In this document: positions 22,569 to 35,400 of the stretch, piece by piece | How positions within the stretch are numbered: position 1 is the stretch's first letter | Layout: each line of letters begins with the position of its first letter | NCBI RefSeq assembly: GCF_963678635.1 | Contig: NC_087062.1 | Coordinates: 83,472,012-83,536,011 of the forward strand | Direction: 5' to 3' | DNA: 64,000 nucleotides | Source: Symsagittifera roscoffensis | Taxonomy: Eukaryota; Xenacoelomorpha; Acoela; Convolutidae | The notes under the pieces: model-generated | Database searches by the model: none | What the model was told of the DNA's origin: nothing | What the model saw: only the letters and a program-made list of their open reading frames with translations | Program-made: the position numbers and the translations under genes

Positions 22569-25500
22569 ATGCCTGCCCTTAACCGAAACGAGAAAAAAAA
22601 GTGTGGAGACTGTGGAAATATGTATATTCGTCAAAACACAGCTCGACACCGGAAAAATTGTTCTAAAGGAGTTATTTCCTGCCCTGATTGTAAGTATTTT
22701 ACTTATAATCAACAAAAAATGAGCTATCATATGGCTAAGAAGCATGTTCAACCAATTTCGAAGCAGTCGACGGTTTGTCTTTCTTGTGAACAAGAGTTCC
22801 CAAGTTACTACTCTCTCCAACAACATCGGAGAAAAGAACATGGAGCAAAACAACGGAAACCCAGTGATACGGTGGCCGACTTGAACAAGATTGTAGAGGA
22901 AGAAGGGGAAGATGGTGAAAAACTAAAGGAGGAACTTAGTGCTTGTTCACATTTTCTGGTGGATACGGAGATGGAAAATGGGAGACATAAGGTATTTAAC
23001 TTCCAAATGTCCAAGTTAGATACTAAAATAATTAACGAGAAACTTGAAGAAGTCTTCAACAAGCTCGATTCTGCAGCCAAAATCAACATTGCTCTGGGTT
23101 TTGTTCTTCGAAATATTGAGACTGGTGAATATCAATATTTCTACGCCCATGAAAACAATAATCTGTTTGAAAAATCCCACTTACTTTGTACGAAAGCGGA
23201 TTTGATAACAATCCAAGGAAAAGTAGAAAAATTTGATATTGTGGAGCAATGTACCCAAGAACGCCAGAACACAAAGTGGCAATTCAAGTTGATTACTAAC
23301 GTTACAATTTTTGCTGCTTTGCTGAAAAACATCCCAATGGGATGTTCAGACTCTGTCTTACCCGAACCTCTACTGAAAAACCATTCTGTTAACTGTCTTT
23401 TATCTAACAAGGACAAGGAACCTTACAAAGATCATTTGTGTCTTTTCCGCGCATTGGCAATGTACATGAATGGACACAAAAAACTCGACTCTCACACTTC
23501 CAGATACTTTACAGATTTTATATCAAAATCTGGTTATGATCCTAAAAATTTTCGTGGAGTTTCTGTAGAAGACTTACTTGTTGTCGAGGAAATTGTGCAA
23601 CGAAATATTTTTATATAAGATTTCGATATCCAAGAAGGAGAATATGTAGGAGAACTAGCTCGAAGAAGTATCGGAAGATTCGATAAAACAGTTAAGCTAC
23701 TGAGATTTAACAATCATATCATTCATACAAATGATATAGATAGTTTCTTCAAAAGCTTTCGATGCCCTAGCTGTGACACCTTTTTCCACAAATCAGACCA
23801 CTTCAATCAGCATCTCCTGAGATGTAAGGACCGAGTGAGACATATTCACCCAAAGAACGTGTATGAACTTCGCGAAACCTTGTTTGAAAAGCTAGAGGGA
23901 TTCAATCTTCCAGTTTCTGAAGATAACGAGCTCTTCAATAATCTAGCAATTTTCGATTTTGAATCGATTTGTGTTCCTACAGAGGAATTAAAAGAAACAC
24001 AAACTACAACCTGGATTGGAAAACATGTCCCCATTTCAGTCTCTATATCATCGAATCTGATTGATGATCCCATCTTCTTGTACAACAAGGATCCACAGAA
24101 CTTGATAATTGATTTTGTATCCAACCTCGAACTGTTAGCTGAAAAAAGTAAGTTGGAGATGAGAACAAAATTTCAAGATATTGAAAGAGCTGTCAATGAA
24201 AGAATGAAAAAGCTCTTTGATCAACTGAACGAACGTGGTAAAAATTTCTCAAGTAATAAGTTTGAGTATGAAGACGAATGCATTGAAGATTCGGAAGAAG
24301 CAGATATGTCAACTCAATTCTTGCGAATTCAGAAAAATCAACTCATCGATTTGAAACAACATCTGGAGAGATATATAAATACTTTACCTGTTTTTGGATT
24401 TAACAGCGGTAGATATGATTTGAATTTGATCAAATCAAACTTAATTCCTTATTTAATTCGCGATAAAGAACAAGAAACATCCGTAATCAAAAAAGCAAAT
24501 GACTTTATATCTTTCAAGTTTGGAGATGTACAATTTCTCGACATAATGAAGTTTCTCGGAGGGGCAACTACTTTGGACTCCTTTCTCAAAGCCTATAAAG
24601 CTAGCGAAACGAAAGGATTCTTTCCCTATGAGTGGTTTGATAACCCAGACAAACTTGACTTTCCTGAATTGCCACCGTATGAAGCCTTTTTCAGTAAAAT
24701 TAGAAACAACAATCCTCTAGACAAAGACTTCATTGATTATGAGAAGCTTAGAAAAAATGGATTTGACGAACAACAGACACTGAAAAAGCTTCAAATCAAG
24801 ACTGTTCCTCCATCTGGTTTAGATAATTACAATTACTTACAAGAGACTTGGAAGAAAATTGGAATGACAGTGTTCAAAGACTTTTTGAAGTGGTACAACA
24901 ACAAAGATGTAGTTCCAACCCTGGAAGCAATGCAAAAAATGATTCAGTTTTATCATAACAAGGGGATAGATATGTTAAAACTAGGCTGCACACTTCCAAA
25001 TCTAGCAAACATTTGTCTACACAAATCTACAAATTACAAGTTTTATCCATTTTGCGAAATTGATAAAGACTTGTGTGAAAAAATTAGAGAGGACATGACT
25101 GGTGGACCTTCCATTGTTTTCACTCGAAAAGCTGTAGTTGATGAAACATACTTCAGAAATTCATCAAATGTTTGTAAATCAATCGTTGGAATTGATGCAA
25201 GCCAGCTTTACCCTTTCTCAATGTGTCAAGATATGCCAACAGGACTATACACGAGATGGGAGTGTGACACTGAAATGCAGAAATTCAAGGCTAGACATAA
25301 TCGATCCCGCAACTTTGAGAATATGGTCATGTCTTTCTATCAAGAATCAAGACCAGAATGTAAAATTGAGAGCTTTTTTACATCTGGAAAACAGAAAAAA
25401 TCGACTGTTTTATTGTTGCTGGTTACTGCGATCACTGTAAAACAGTATTCGAAGCAATGGGATGTTACTACCACTTCTGTTCCTGTCAAGAAGCTCATCC

Positions 25501-26908
25501 CTGCTTAACAGAACAGGATATTGAGCGGGGAAACAAGAAGAGAGAGATGGATGATATGCGACGAGAATACAATAAAGAGAAAGGATACAAAGTGGAAGAA
25601 ATGTGGGAGTGTGACTGGTGGGAAAATTTCAAAACCAAGGACAAGATCAAAAATCACGTCAGAACCCACTTTTCCTATAAAAGACCTCTTTCTACAGACT
25701 CCCTTCTAGCAAAAATAAAAGATGGATCTCTTTTTGGCTACGTTCAGTGCGACTTAGTTGTTCCAGATGAGCTAAAATCAAAATTTTCCAATTTTCAAAA
25801 ATACTGAGGTTGGAAGAGATGACATTGGAGATTACATGAAAAACTATGCGATCGAGAACGAAATGTTAAAGCATCCTCAGAGAATGCTGATATCTAGTTT
25901 CAAGCTGGAAAATGGAACAGTTATAACTCCTCTCGTCAACTTTTATATGGAAATTGGATTGCAGTGCACCAAAATTTACCGATTTGTTCAATATTCTCCT
26001 CGGAAGTGTTTCAATAATTTTTTTCAATCAGTGGTTGATGCAAGAAGAGAAGGAGATGAAAACCCTTTGTCAGGAGTTGTAGCAGAAACGATGAAATTTT
26101 TGGGTAATTCCTAGTATGGATATCAGATCATGGATAGATCGAGACATACAATCACAAAATATCTCAACGATGAAAAAACTCATAAGGCAATCAATGAACC
26201 ACTGTTTAAGAGACTTAACACAGTTGAGAAGGACTTATATGAGGTGGAGTTATTGAAGTCAACCATTGAGCACCGAGAACCCATCATTGTTAGTTTTTTC
26301 ATACTTCAGTATGCAAAACTGAGAATGTTGGAACTCTACTATAACTTCTTTGACAAGTTCTGTGATGTGAATAAATTTGAAGAGTTGGAGATGGACACAG
26401 ACTCACTTTACTTGGCACTTGCCGAAGAAAATTTATACGACTGTATCAAACCAGATAGGAGAGCTGCTTGGGAAAAATGAGGGAAAATGATTGTAGAGAC
26501 TCTTTCAATGCGGATGCAAAATCTAATTTGTTCCCTGGAACGTGTTGCAGTACGCATAAAAAGCATGATAAGTGGGAGCCGGGACTTTTTAAAGAAGAAT
26601 TCAGATGTACAGAACTGCTATGTTTGTGTAGCAAGACATATTGCTGCTATGACAACAAGTCCGATAAGTTCAAATTTAGCAGTAAAGGATTAAATAAACG
26701 GGTTCTAGAAGATTCTGGAGACGACCCCATGTCAAAATACAGGAGTGTGCTTGATGAAGCAATTAATCTTACATCTACTAACAGAGGATTCAGAACTATA
26801 AATCATATGGTGGCCACATATGAACAGACAAAGAAAGGACTAAGCTATTTTTATCCAAAAAGACAAGTACAAGATGACGGAAATCATACAAAACCATTGA
26901 ATTTATAA
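22569..26908 (+). pseudogene. Polinton family B DNA polymerase with N-terminal zinc fingers (broken)
   Basis: The N-terminal segment (22569-23618) has C2H2/C2HC fingers and a CLFRALAMYM motif reminiscent of an OTU-type Cys site. After a TAA (23616-23618) the frame continues through another finger (FRCPSCDTFF) and exonuclease motifs FDFESI and FGFNSGRYDLNLIK. GIDASQLYPFSM is polymerase motif A, FLGNS followed by YG is motif B, and MDTDSLYLAL is motif C. Lesions: the TAA above, frame changes near 25400 and 25790-25840, a TAG at 26112-26114 exactly between NS and YG of motif B, and a stop near 26480. By family knowledge it would replicate the element by protein priming. Active-site Asp residues remain but the gene is inactive as read. 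Confidence 0.88.
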
Positions 26909-27039
26909 GAACTGTTCTGTTGTAGTAAATTTATTCATGATGTCGTGTTATATTGATTTTATGATATTAAAAAGTAAAAGGTTGCGGTAAACTTGTTATA
27001 CAATGCAGTGATTTATATATTTTCATTGTAATTTAATTT

Positions 27040-27555
27040 TTTTCTCAAAAATTTAATTTTTCGAACTTCAGTAGGTTTCAGAATAGATTCAGATAGATAG
27101 AAAGTAAAAGTATCTAATAAATTTTTATTAGATCAAATTAAACAAAATCTTATCGTGTTTTGATTTTTTTCGAAAAAATTTTCAATTTTTTTGATAAAAA
27201 TTCCAAGTTTTTGCACAAAAAATCTTACCATTGACTTACCATGCACCAAAAAAAACTAAATACAAAAACCTTAATTCTAACAATTAATTGTTCCCAATTA
27301 GATAACGCGCGCCAAAAATTTTGCGAAAAAAATAAACAAAAACCAAAAAACTTTCGTTTTTCTTACCATTATCTTACCATCACACAAACCATAAAACCTT
27401 ACCATCGGTATTCCCTATCTTAATACATTGTAGACTCTATACCCAATCTTAACACATAGCTTGCAGACCGGATGATCGATTCCCTATCTTAATACATGTG
27501 GGTCTGCGGGACCCCCCCCCCCCCCCCCCCCTGATCAGCCTCAACATCTACTACT
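27040..27555 (-). repeat. Polinton right terminal inverted repeat
   Basis: This is the inverted partner of 10228-10757, including the cytosine run at 27511-27532 and the ACATGTGGGTCTGC region. It ends CTACTACT immediately before the second GAAATG. Confidence 0.93.
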
Positions 27556-27561
27556 GAAATG

Positions 27562-27809
27562 TTAAAAAATATGTTGGTATCTGAAATACATTTTTCTCTT
27601 TGGATGCGAACTATTGCGGGACAATTGATACTTTTCGACCATACTTGAGGTATGTTTCGACCTTGCTCGAGGTTTATTTCGACCGTGCTGTAGTTACGCT
27701 TTGACCGTGCTCGAGGTAAGTTTTAATCGTGCTCGAGATATGCTTCGAGTTTCTGCTCGACCCAAACCCTTTAAAAGTCGAAACATTAAATGGGCGCCTC
27801 GATCCGGGT
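27562..27809. mobile_element. Right half of the inverted-repeat element split by the Polinton
   Basis: It carries repeated TTCGACC(G/T)TGCTCGAGGT modules and ends with GGGCGCCTCGATCCGGG, the imperfect inverse of the left end at 9873. The Polinton target duplication marks the break point within this element. Confidence 0.6.
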
Positions 27810-30138
27810 CGTTCTATAAAAATTGTTTATATTTTCAATGTCATGCATTTACGCATTTTAAACAAATAATTGAGCAAAATAGTGTAATTGAACGGCGAAG
27901 TTTGGGGATTTTCAATTGAGGGTTTATTGAAAAATGGATCTACTTAACAATTTCTCTTCTATGGTATCTACTAAAGAATTTCAATCTCCTTCAGTAAAAA
28001 CAGTAAATTGCACTAGAGCGTTATATTTAATTTTCGGGGCTTTGCTGCAATCTGATTGGTAAAAAACTCGCAAATTTAACCTACTTGAATACCTCTCTTT
28101 CTTGAAGGGGTTTTAACAGAATTTTAAAGAATTTTAACAGAAAACAGCGGTGCCTTAAATAACATAAAAATGTTTAAATTTTAGACTCTGCTTGGAAGAA
28201 AAACTTGACTTGCGATTTTACTCGGAAAATGATGGTTGGGAATTGAAAACGCCATTCAAAGTGTCTAAATTTGAAAGTACTTTTAACGAACAAAGAGATG
28301 ATCTTCTGGACACCATTTCAATTACACTGGAGCTGCATCGTTGGTGGAATCCCTCATACGCGAATTAAAAATGCGCCAATCAGATTTGGAAAGAAATCTA
28401 AAATTTGGAAAGAAAGTAAACATTTGCAGGGACTGTATATTGATATTGGCCGAATATAAAAACGGCAGAAATATGCAAAATTTTTAAATTGTCACTGACC
28501 GCCGCCAAATTGGAGCAAATTTTATATTTCAAGGATTTCGTTATGAAAAAAGCAAAATATTGCTTCATTTAATTCATTTAAATTGAATGGCAATTGCTTC
28601 TTTTTAAAAATTGACTTTCGGCTAATTTTGGTTTCGGTTTTTCGCTCACAATTTTTTTCGCCCATTCGGTCCTTCGCGCATGAGAATAGCCCCCGCATCG
28701 TCACAAGTTCCATGTGGTCATTTTTGTCATCCCGAACGCACTGCTCTACCTGTTGTCGGGACTGGTGTCTGTGATTCCGACCGAGTCAGGTGAAAAAGTG
28801 TCGTTCGCGATGACGATACATACAGTTCGTGTCTCTGGGAACCATTTCAGATCTCCTCCCGTAGTTTTCCCAAGATTGGCTACTTCTGAGAGGCAGCCAT
28901 TTGCTATATAGAACCTGATACCTTCTTGGCTATAATTGGTAAGTTATACCTGCTTTTAATGTAGGCAAAGGTTGTTTCTTCTCCAGCTTGAAACCTCAAT
29001 CAAACACAGTAGCGGGTTCAAGGGCGACCCCCTGGCCGCTCAAAGTCCCCTTTTTGATTTTATTTTACGACATGCATCTTGGCCGACCAATTATTGTTGG
29101 CCCATTATTGGTTACGAACCGTAAAATTTTTCTAATGAAGCTTTCACCAATTATCCTTTAAACTTCAGAGGAAAGCGCGCTTCAAAAAACGCCGTGTTTT
29201 GCTAAACTCCTCAAAAAATGCTAAACAATGCTAAAAGATATCATTTACAATATTACTACAGAAGCAGTAAAATTATGAGGGGAGGGGGTCCACAAACCCT
29301 TCCTAGAGACTAAATATGACTGATCTAATAAGAGGCTAATTGTCTGAAACTGGACTTATAATCCGAAAAATAATTTAGGTAGTCAAATGTCACCTTGCTC
29401 ATATCTCGACTAGAATGGGATTTCACGTGCGTCGACTGATTTCAAGCAACTTCATGCTTCTTTTCTGCATTCCCCCTTGTCCAATCGAGAAATCATTCCC
29501 GGGTTTGACCGACCGCAAATTCGCGTCTCGTGTGATCTACAATGGAAGTGGCGAAGACGAAAACGAAGTTCAAACGGGTTCAAATTCGTAAGTGCTGCGA
29601 AAAAAGGGGGGAATAAGGTCACGCCTGGAGTTGCCGAAGAGTCGTCGTCTGTTGAGGAGAAATTTCGAAGCGTCGTGAAACATGTGGAAGTTTTGGAAAG
29701 TGACGAGAACTCAGAGTATTTGCTGATAAATAATTTTTCCTGATAATTGTATAAAAGTAGATGCTTTAGCTCAGTGGCGTTTGGAAAATTTTGAGGTTGT
29801 TTAGCCAAAAATGGATGTCGTAAAGTTATATCAAAGAAAGACGCTTTGGAAACAATTGGTAACCAGAAATGAGGGGGGGGGGGAGAGACGGTCGCCCCTT
29901 CCCCTCCCCGTCTTCCCCCCTCGACACGCTACTGCTTCAGGTATAAATCCTTTACTAAAACTTAGCTCTGCAAGAATCTATAAATAAAAATACAGAATCT
30001 GCTTAATTTTATCAAAAACTTTTAAATCAGGTCCTATGTTATTTCAAAACGATATGATTAGGTTATTAACCAATCAAAAATGTTTCAATGAAACTATAAA
30101 ATAATGTAAGAATTATGCAACAAAATGGTGGCGTCCAT
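27810..30138. other. No supported gene; fragments of repeats
   Basis: Frames here are short. The longest (29477-29743, 88 codons, Lys/Glu/Ser rich) has no domain I recognise and no clear splice context. Near 28666 there is a lone CATTCGGTCCTTC segment related to the TIR of the MITE at 30139. A G/C-rich low-complexity patch lies at 29873-29925. Confidence 0.45.
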
Positions 30139-30530
30139 CATGCTTGAAGGACCGAATGCTTGAATTTAATTTTAGCTTACTTTCAGCCAAACAGAATTGA
30201 GTATTCAAAATCTCAAAGTAAATAGCGAAAATCTCAAGGTAAGAAAATAAATCCAGGCCATTAGTGTTAATATTGACCGATTAGATAATAAGCAGATGAG
30301 TTTTCAAGACTGAAAAATTCGTATGATTTTGACCTCATTAATCATGATGATTATCCGAAAAGTATTGCGGTTGAAACCCGCAATTTGTAATATTTTTGAT
30401 TATTTTCCTCTGATTTAATACATTTTCTGTTAATATTGACTTCGACTTTGTGAGAAAGGCATTTAGCCAATTGAAACGCTTAGCTTTGATTGGTTGAAAT
30501 TTATTCGAGCATTCGGTCCTTCAAGCATGA
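30139..30530. mobile_element. 392-bp MITE with perfect 22-bp TIRs
   Basis: Both ends read CATGCTTGAAGGACCGAATG followed by CT, in inverted orientation (30139-30160 and 30509-30530). The interior is non-coding and AT-rich. The family is unknown. Confidence 0.7.
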
Positions 30531-30620
30531 GAACCCTCCCCCAACAAAAAATTTCATTGAAATTGCAATGTTTAAAATTTATCTACTATTTGCAATTCTT
30601 AAAATAGTGTTTCGAGCTTA

Positions 30621-31428
30621 GGGGGCAGTACAACAGTGCCGAAGTACAACAGTGTCGAAAATGAAAACTTTGTTAAACAGTGCCGAAAATGAAAACTTTG
30701 TTCAGCAGTGCCAAAAGTTTGAACAAATTTCAACATATTAAGTGCGGCAATCAAAATTTAAACAGCGATCATTTACAATCTTGAGTGGCACTTAAAGATT
30801 TTGATAGAAAAAATTTGCAATTTAGACGTTTTGGCGCCAAAAAAATTGTTTAATTTGCTGTTGCAGACATTTGGCGCCGGAATTGGAGTGATTTTTTTTT
30901 TTGATAATTAGCGTCAGTATTTTCCCGCTATTTAGAAAATGCGTGTAAATGATTCTGAAGTTTTCCCGCCTTTTTTGGCACCGTTGTACTTCGGCACTGT
31001 TGAACGCCCCCGATCTTAGTTTCCAATAGCTAATCGCATCGGGGGCGTTCACCAGTGCCGAAGTACAACAGTGCCGAAAAAGGCGGGAAAGTTTCAGATT
31101 AATTTCAACGCAGTTTCTAAAGAGCGGGAAATTACTGACGCTAATAAACAAAAAATATCACTCCAAGTTTGGCGCCAAAATGTCTGCAACCGCAAATTAA
31201 ACAATTATTTTGGCGCCAAAACGTGTAAGCTGCAAATTTTCTCGCTCAAAACCTTAAAGTGTCACTTAGTATTGTAAGCGATCGCCGTTTAGTTTTTGAT
31301 TGTCGCACTTAATGTGTTGAAATTTGTTCAAATTTTCGGCACTGTTGAACAAAGTTTTCGTTTTCGGCACTGTTGAACAAAGTTTTCCTTTTCGGCACTG
31401 TTGTACTTCGGCACTGTTGTACTGCCCC
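30621..31428. mobile_element. 808-bp palindromic element with GGGGGCAGTACAACAGTGCC ends
   Basis: Two arms of about 395 bp (30621-31013 and 31035-31428) are inverted copies of one another, separated by a roughly 20-bp centre. Each arm is bounded by C/G5 ends (GGGGGCAGTACAACAG outside, GGGGGCGTTCA inside) and contains repeated CAGTGCCGAA modules and TTTGGCGCCAAAA. It could be two MITEs inserted head to head or one foldback element. Confidence 0.8.
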
Positions 31429-31577
31429 ATCGCATCTTAATACTTTTTTCTGATATATAATCACAGAGTACAGGTGCAGCGTTTTATTTAATTTTTTTGG
31501 TTTTGTAAAGTCTGGCTAAATAAAAACTATATTTTGATTGATAAAAATAAATATGCGGAATATTCCATTTCTCTGTC

Positions 31578-31788
31578 TAACAAAACTATTCTAATTCTAT
31601 ATACTTATGTACAATTACTGTACATAAACTTAAAAAGACTAAAATTTTTAAAAGTAAAAATGTGAATTAATAACGTTAAAAGGACAACTGAACAATATCT
31701 CATATCGAACAAAGGTCGTAACTAAATTGGTTAACAGGTATTAATTAAATACCGAAGGTCATGTAAGACACTAAAACAAATCACAACA
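31578..31788 (-). repeat. 3' LTR (211 bp)
   Basis: It matches 55933-56141 across its length. On the minus strand it begins TGTTGTGATTTGTTTTAGTG. A short purine tract (GGTAGGAAA) lies directly upstream in element sense, as expected for the polypurine tract. Confidence 0.88.
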
Positions 31789-32412
31789 TTTCCTACCGGC
31801 AAAAAAAATAAAACTGCAAACTAACTACATAACTCTATATACACCCTTTTTCCCCTTTCAAGAATGAAAAACTTTTTACAAACTGCACCAAGAAGGTAAA
31901 TATACAGAAGCAAAATAGAATCCACAATTGAGAGAGAATGTACAATGTACAGGGTGACTATACAGAATTACAAATTTACAAAGTACAGCAACTAACTAAA
32001 TTAAAACTAATCCACAACATATGTGTCAACTTTGTAATTTGGTCAGTTTATTTGATATGTCAGTTAATTAAATTGGTTGTCAAAATCATCCAGTTTAGCC
32101 CTCATTTCCGAATCTATAGTCAAAGAAATTTCACTACAGTTGTCTACCTCGTGCAGGGGGTCCTTCGTGATCTGGTAGGCTGAGTTTGAGCCCGAGGATT
32201 TTTCGTGGAAATGAGTCTTTGTAGGGGAAATTACTGGTCTGACCGTCGGGAGAGAGTTCTTTGATGACCAGGATAACGTCGTTTCCGCAACAAGAATTTG
32301 TCAAGGAGGGGCCTCCGCTAGTGGTGTCAATAAATCGGACGGTGATGTGACCGTGAAAGTAGCCCTGAGAATTTCGGGTGGAGAGGAGAATATTGAAGGT
32401 GACACCCCAGTG
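31789..32412 (-). other. Gypsy 3' untranslated region
   Basis: This stretch lies between the pol C-terminal stop and the 3' LTR. It is AT-rich with no supported frame, apart from a GC-richer block after 32150 that may be decayed coding sequence. Confidence 0.5.
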
Positions 32413-35400
32413 TCATCTTTTTCTAGAACTACGTCCATAAAGCGGCGATTTCCGTAAAACTGCGGGAGGGGGCACATTTCTGCGTGGTCTAGAATGTCGA
32501 GGCTTTGTAGTCGGGCTGACCGTAGGCTCCGGAGTACTGTCTACCAGTGTTGGGTTATCTTGCGATCCTTCTGTTGCGGTCGAGTCGGGGATGATAACAA
32601 TCTCCCGGAGGTCGGTGTTCGCTGGCCTTTCTGAGCTCGGGTGTGGGGATTCGACGGTACCTGTAACACTTAAGCCCTGGTTAGATTCAGAATGGTGGCT
32701 CTGAGGTATATTGTTATTGGTCACATCGTCGAAGTAATCATCGATTATCCCGTCCCACGATTCTAGGTTTAACGAAGAAGAGGAACTTGAAGAGATTCTT
32801 GAAGAGTCTTGAGTGGCCACGCTCACAGTCGGAGCGCTAATCCCTGCTCTGGTATTTGACGCTCTTGAAGTGCCTTGACCCGAATGTCCAGAGGGTGTCG
32901 ATACAGCTTTCTTTGGTGGTGAGAGTTTCCTTTTCCCAGCTAAACTCGAATGGGTATGAGGTTTATGCCCGGTGGGTGTCTGATTCACTATTATTTTTTT
33001 GGGTCCAGGGAGTATTTTTCCTTTTATAGCCAGATCCGATTTGCGTAAAACATGACCGTTGTCAAGGGTTATGGTGTGTTCTGAAGAATCGATGATATCT
33101 TTCTTAACCAGAATAAAATACGGATCCCTATTTTTCCTGTTAGACTCCTTTCTATATAAGTTACCTCCCATGACTGCTTTTCTTTTTGCGAGGGGTTCTG
33201 AAGCTTGTTTAATGTCGTCCGGGTTAGTATTTAGAGTGGTTGTCCTAGTTAGTGGCAATTTGTCTTCTGGGTCTGACGTGCTATCCTTTTCCTCGTCCAG
33301 ATATCCATCTTCTGATCCGTCGTAGAGTTCCCAGTTAGTGGCCCGATCTTTGGACATGATCGCTTTCCCTTTATCTAAATGGTCAATATCGGACATGAGG
33401 TTTTTCCACCTAGTGTTCGCTACTCTATTAAAACGTTTTACAGCCGATTGCGGATTGTTCGAGATTCTCAAATTCCAAATGGTTTTTTCAATCGACTCAT
33501 TTAGTGACGGCTTGGGTAATTCGAAAGACATTGCCAGTAGTTTCGATTTAATTGTGTAAACTAATCTTTCCACTAGGCCATTTGATCTGTGGTCGCCGAC
33601 TGTGCAGTAAATAATTTCCATGTTAAATTTTTCGCAGAAGTTTTTAAAATCATGTGATAAGAAGCATGACCCATGGTCGACTCTATTTTTTTTGGGAATC
33701 CGTGTGGATGACAGTAATCTTTTAAAAATGAAATTACATTTCTCGTGGAAGTGTTGTTAACAATCAATCTCGGCCGAAGGGAACTTTGTATATCGGTCAA
33801 TGCAAAGAAGGATGTATTTATTGTTACCCCAGAACATGTCCAACGGTCCCGCAAAATCCAGATTAATTTCTTCGTTCGCAAATGTCAACGTCGGGATTTT
33901 CGAAATTTTATGGGTGCCTAGTAAAACTTTAATGTTCTTACCAGCTTTTAAACATTGGCTACCTGTTCTCCCGTGGTGGTAAATTTCCCGATAAATGTGC
34001 GGCCACCACAAGTATTCGGCAAGAGATTTCATCCCAAACTGTCCTGGATGAGTCTCCTGGAAGTTCCCCTGATAGTGGCTGGGACAACTAATTTATTATC
34101 GAGGAAAAGTAGATCGTCCTTCACATGTAGATCTTTGGCATAGATTTTTATGTATGCTCCGTGTATGCCCATTGGTCGATTCGTCTTTATCGTCTCGATC
34201 AAGTCCGACAGCACCTTATCTTCCCTGGTCATATTCTGAAGCAATTTCTTTGAGCAGTGGTTCTCAGGGCGAATTCGGGGAAAAGTTTGGGTCCGCATTG
34301 TATCTTCTTACGAGGTCCGCGTGATCGGGTGAAAGTCGGTCATCTCTGAATTTGAGGGCTATATTATGTTCTTCGGGGATGATCAGTAGAGGTTCATTCA
34401 CTTTATCCATTGGAAATTCTAGTCGTTTTTCGCTGGATGGTATAAATTGTCTGTTTTCTAATAAAAAATGTAACAGGACTTTGTCCGTAAAGGTAATACT
34501 TTTAAAATTAAATTTCGAATTATTGACAGGTTGACAATTTGTAGTACAATTTTCTGTCCGAGAATGATGATTGTGACAAATTTTGATCAACTGAACGATA
34601 CAAGATATGATAGCAGCAATTATTTTGAGATTAAGTAAAGCTGAAGAGCTATTCAACCGATTCTGACCAATCACGTCGCTTGAATTTTTGTTTCCCGACG
34701 GGATTGTAGTAACTCGGGAATTAGTATTCACGGCGACCGCTGGTCTATCTACAGTATTTACAGTAACAATTTTAGAATACTGTTTATTCTATAAAATGTT
34801 CTGAATTTTGTCGATTGAAGCGACTACAAATTCGTCAACATAATGGGAAGTTGGGAGGGCTTTGCCCGAAGGAAGTCTAGATAAAAGGTCTGTAAAGCCC
34901 ACGTCCTTTCCTGGTAAATGCGAAATTTTAAAAATGAATGGTAAAAGTCTGTTCACCCAACGGGTCAATCGACTATGCATTGATTTGTTTCCATGAGTTG
35001 CTGAAAGTGCTGATAGTAATGCTTTATAGTCTGTTACTATTTGAAATTCCGTTCCGTAGAGGTAGTTTCTAATGTGTTCAGTCGCCCGTACGACTCCCAG
35101 CAACTCCAATTCGTTGGTAGAATATTTCATTTCATGGTTATTTAAAAATCTGGATGCAAACGCGATTGTTTTCCACTGGTTGCCCTGTAGTTGTTCTAGG
35201 TTCGCCCCTAATCCGTTGTGTGAAGCATCCGTTTACAGTCTTGTCTTTTCTTTTATATCAAAGTGGCTGTTTTCTGTGATATTTAAAATTTCCGCTCTTA
35301 ACTTCTCAAACGCTATGTAATGGTTAATGTCCCATTTGTAGACCGATTTTTTGTTTAGTAGTTGCCGAAGGGGAGGATTTAATGTCGATAAGTTAGGATC

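Larger units (their letters stand above)
10228..27555. mobile_element. Polinton/Maverick DNA transposon, 17.3 kb, degenerate
   Basis: The element starts AGTAGTAGATGTTGAGG and ends with the inverted complement CTACTACT. It is flanked on both sides by the 6-bp duplication GAAATG (10222-10227 and 27556-27561). A 6-bp target duplication, 5'-AG...CT-3' ends, TIRs of several hundred bp and a protein-primed-type family B DNA polymerase gene define Polintons/Mavericks. I do not recognise an integrase, packaging ATPase, adenovirus-like protease or capsid gene, and the PolB gene is broken, so this copy looks non-autonomous. Much of the left third has no coding potential. Confidence 0.93.

Noticed and set aside
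22485-24124. Minus-strand frames under the PolB gene
   Set aside because: Antisense shadows of the polymerase N-terminus.
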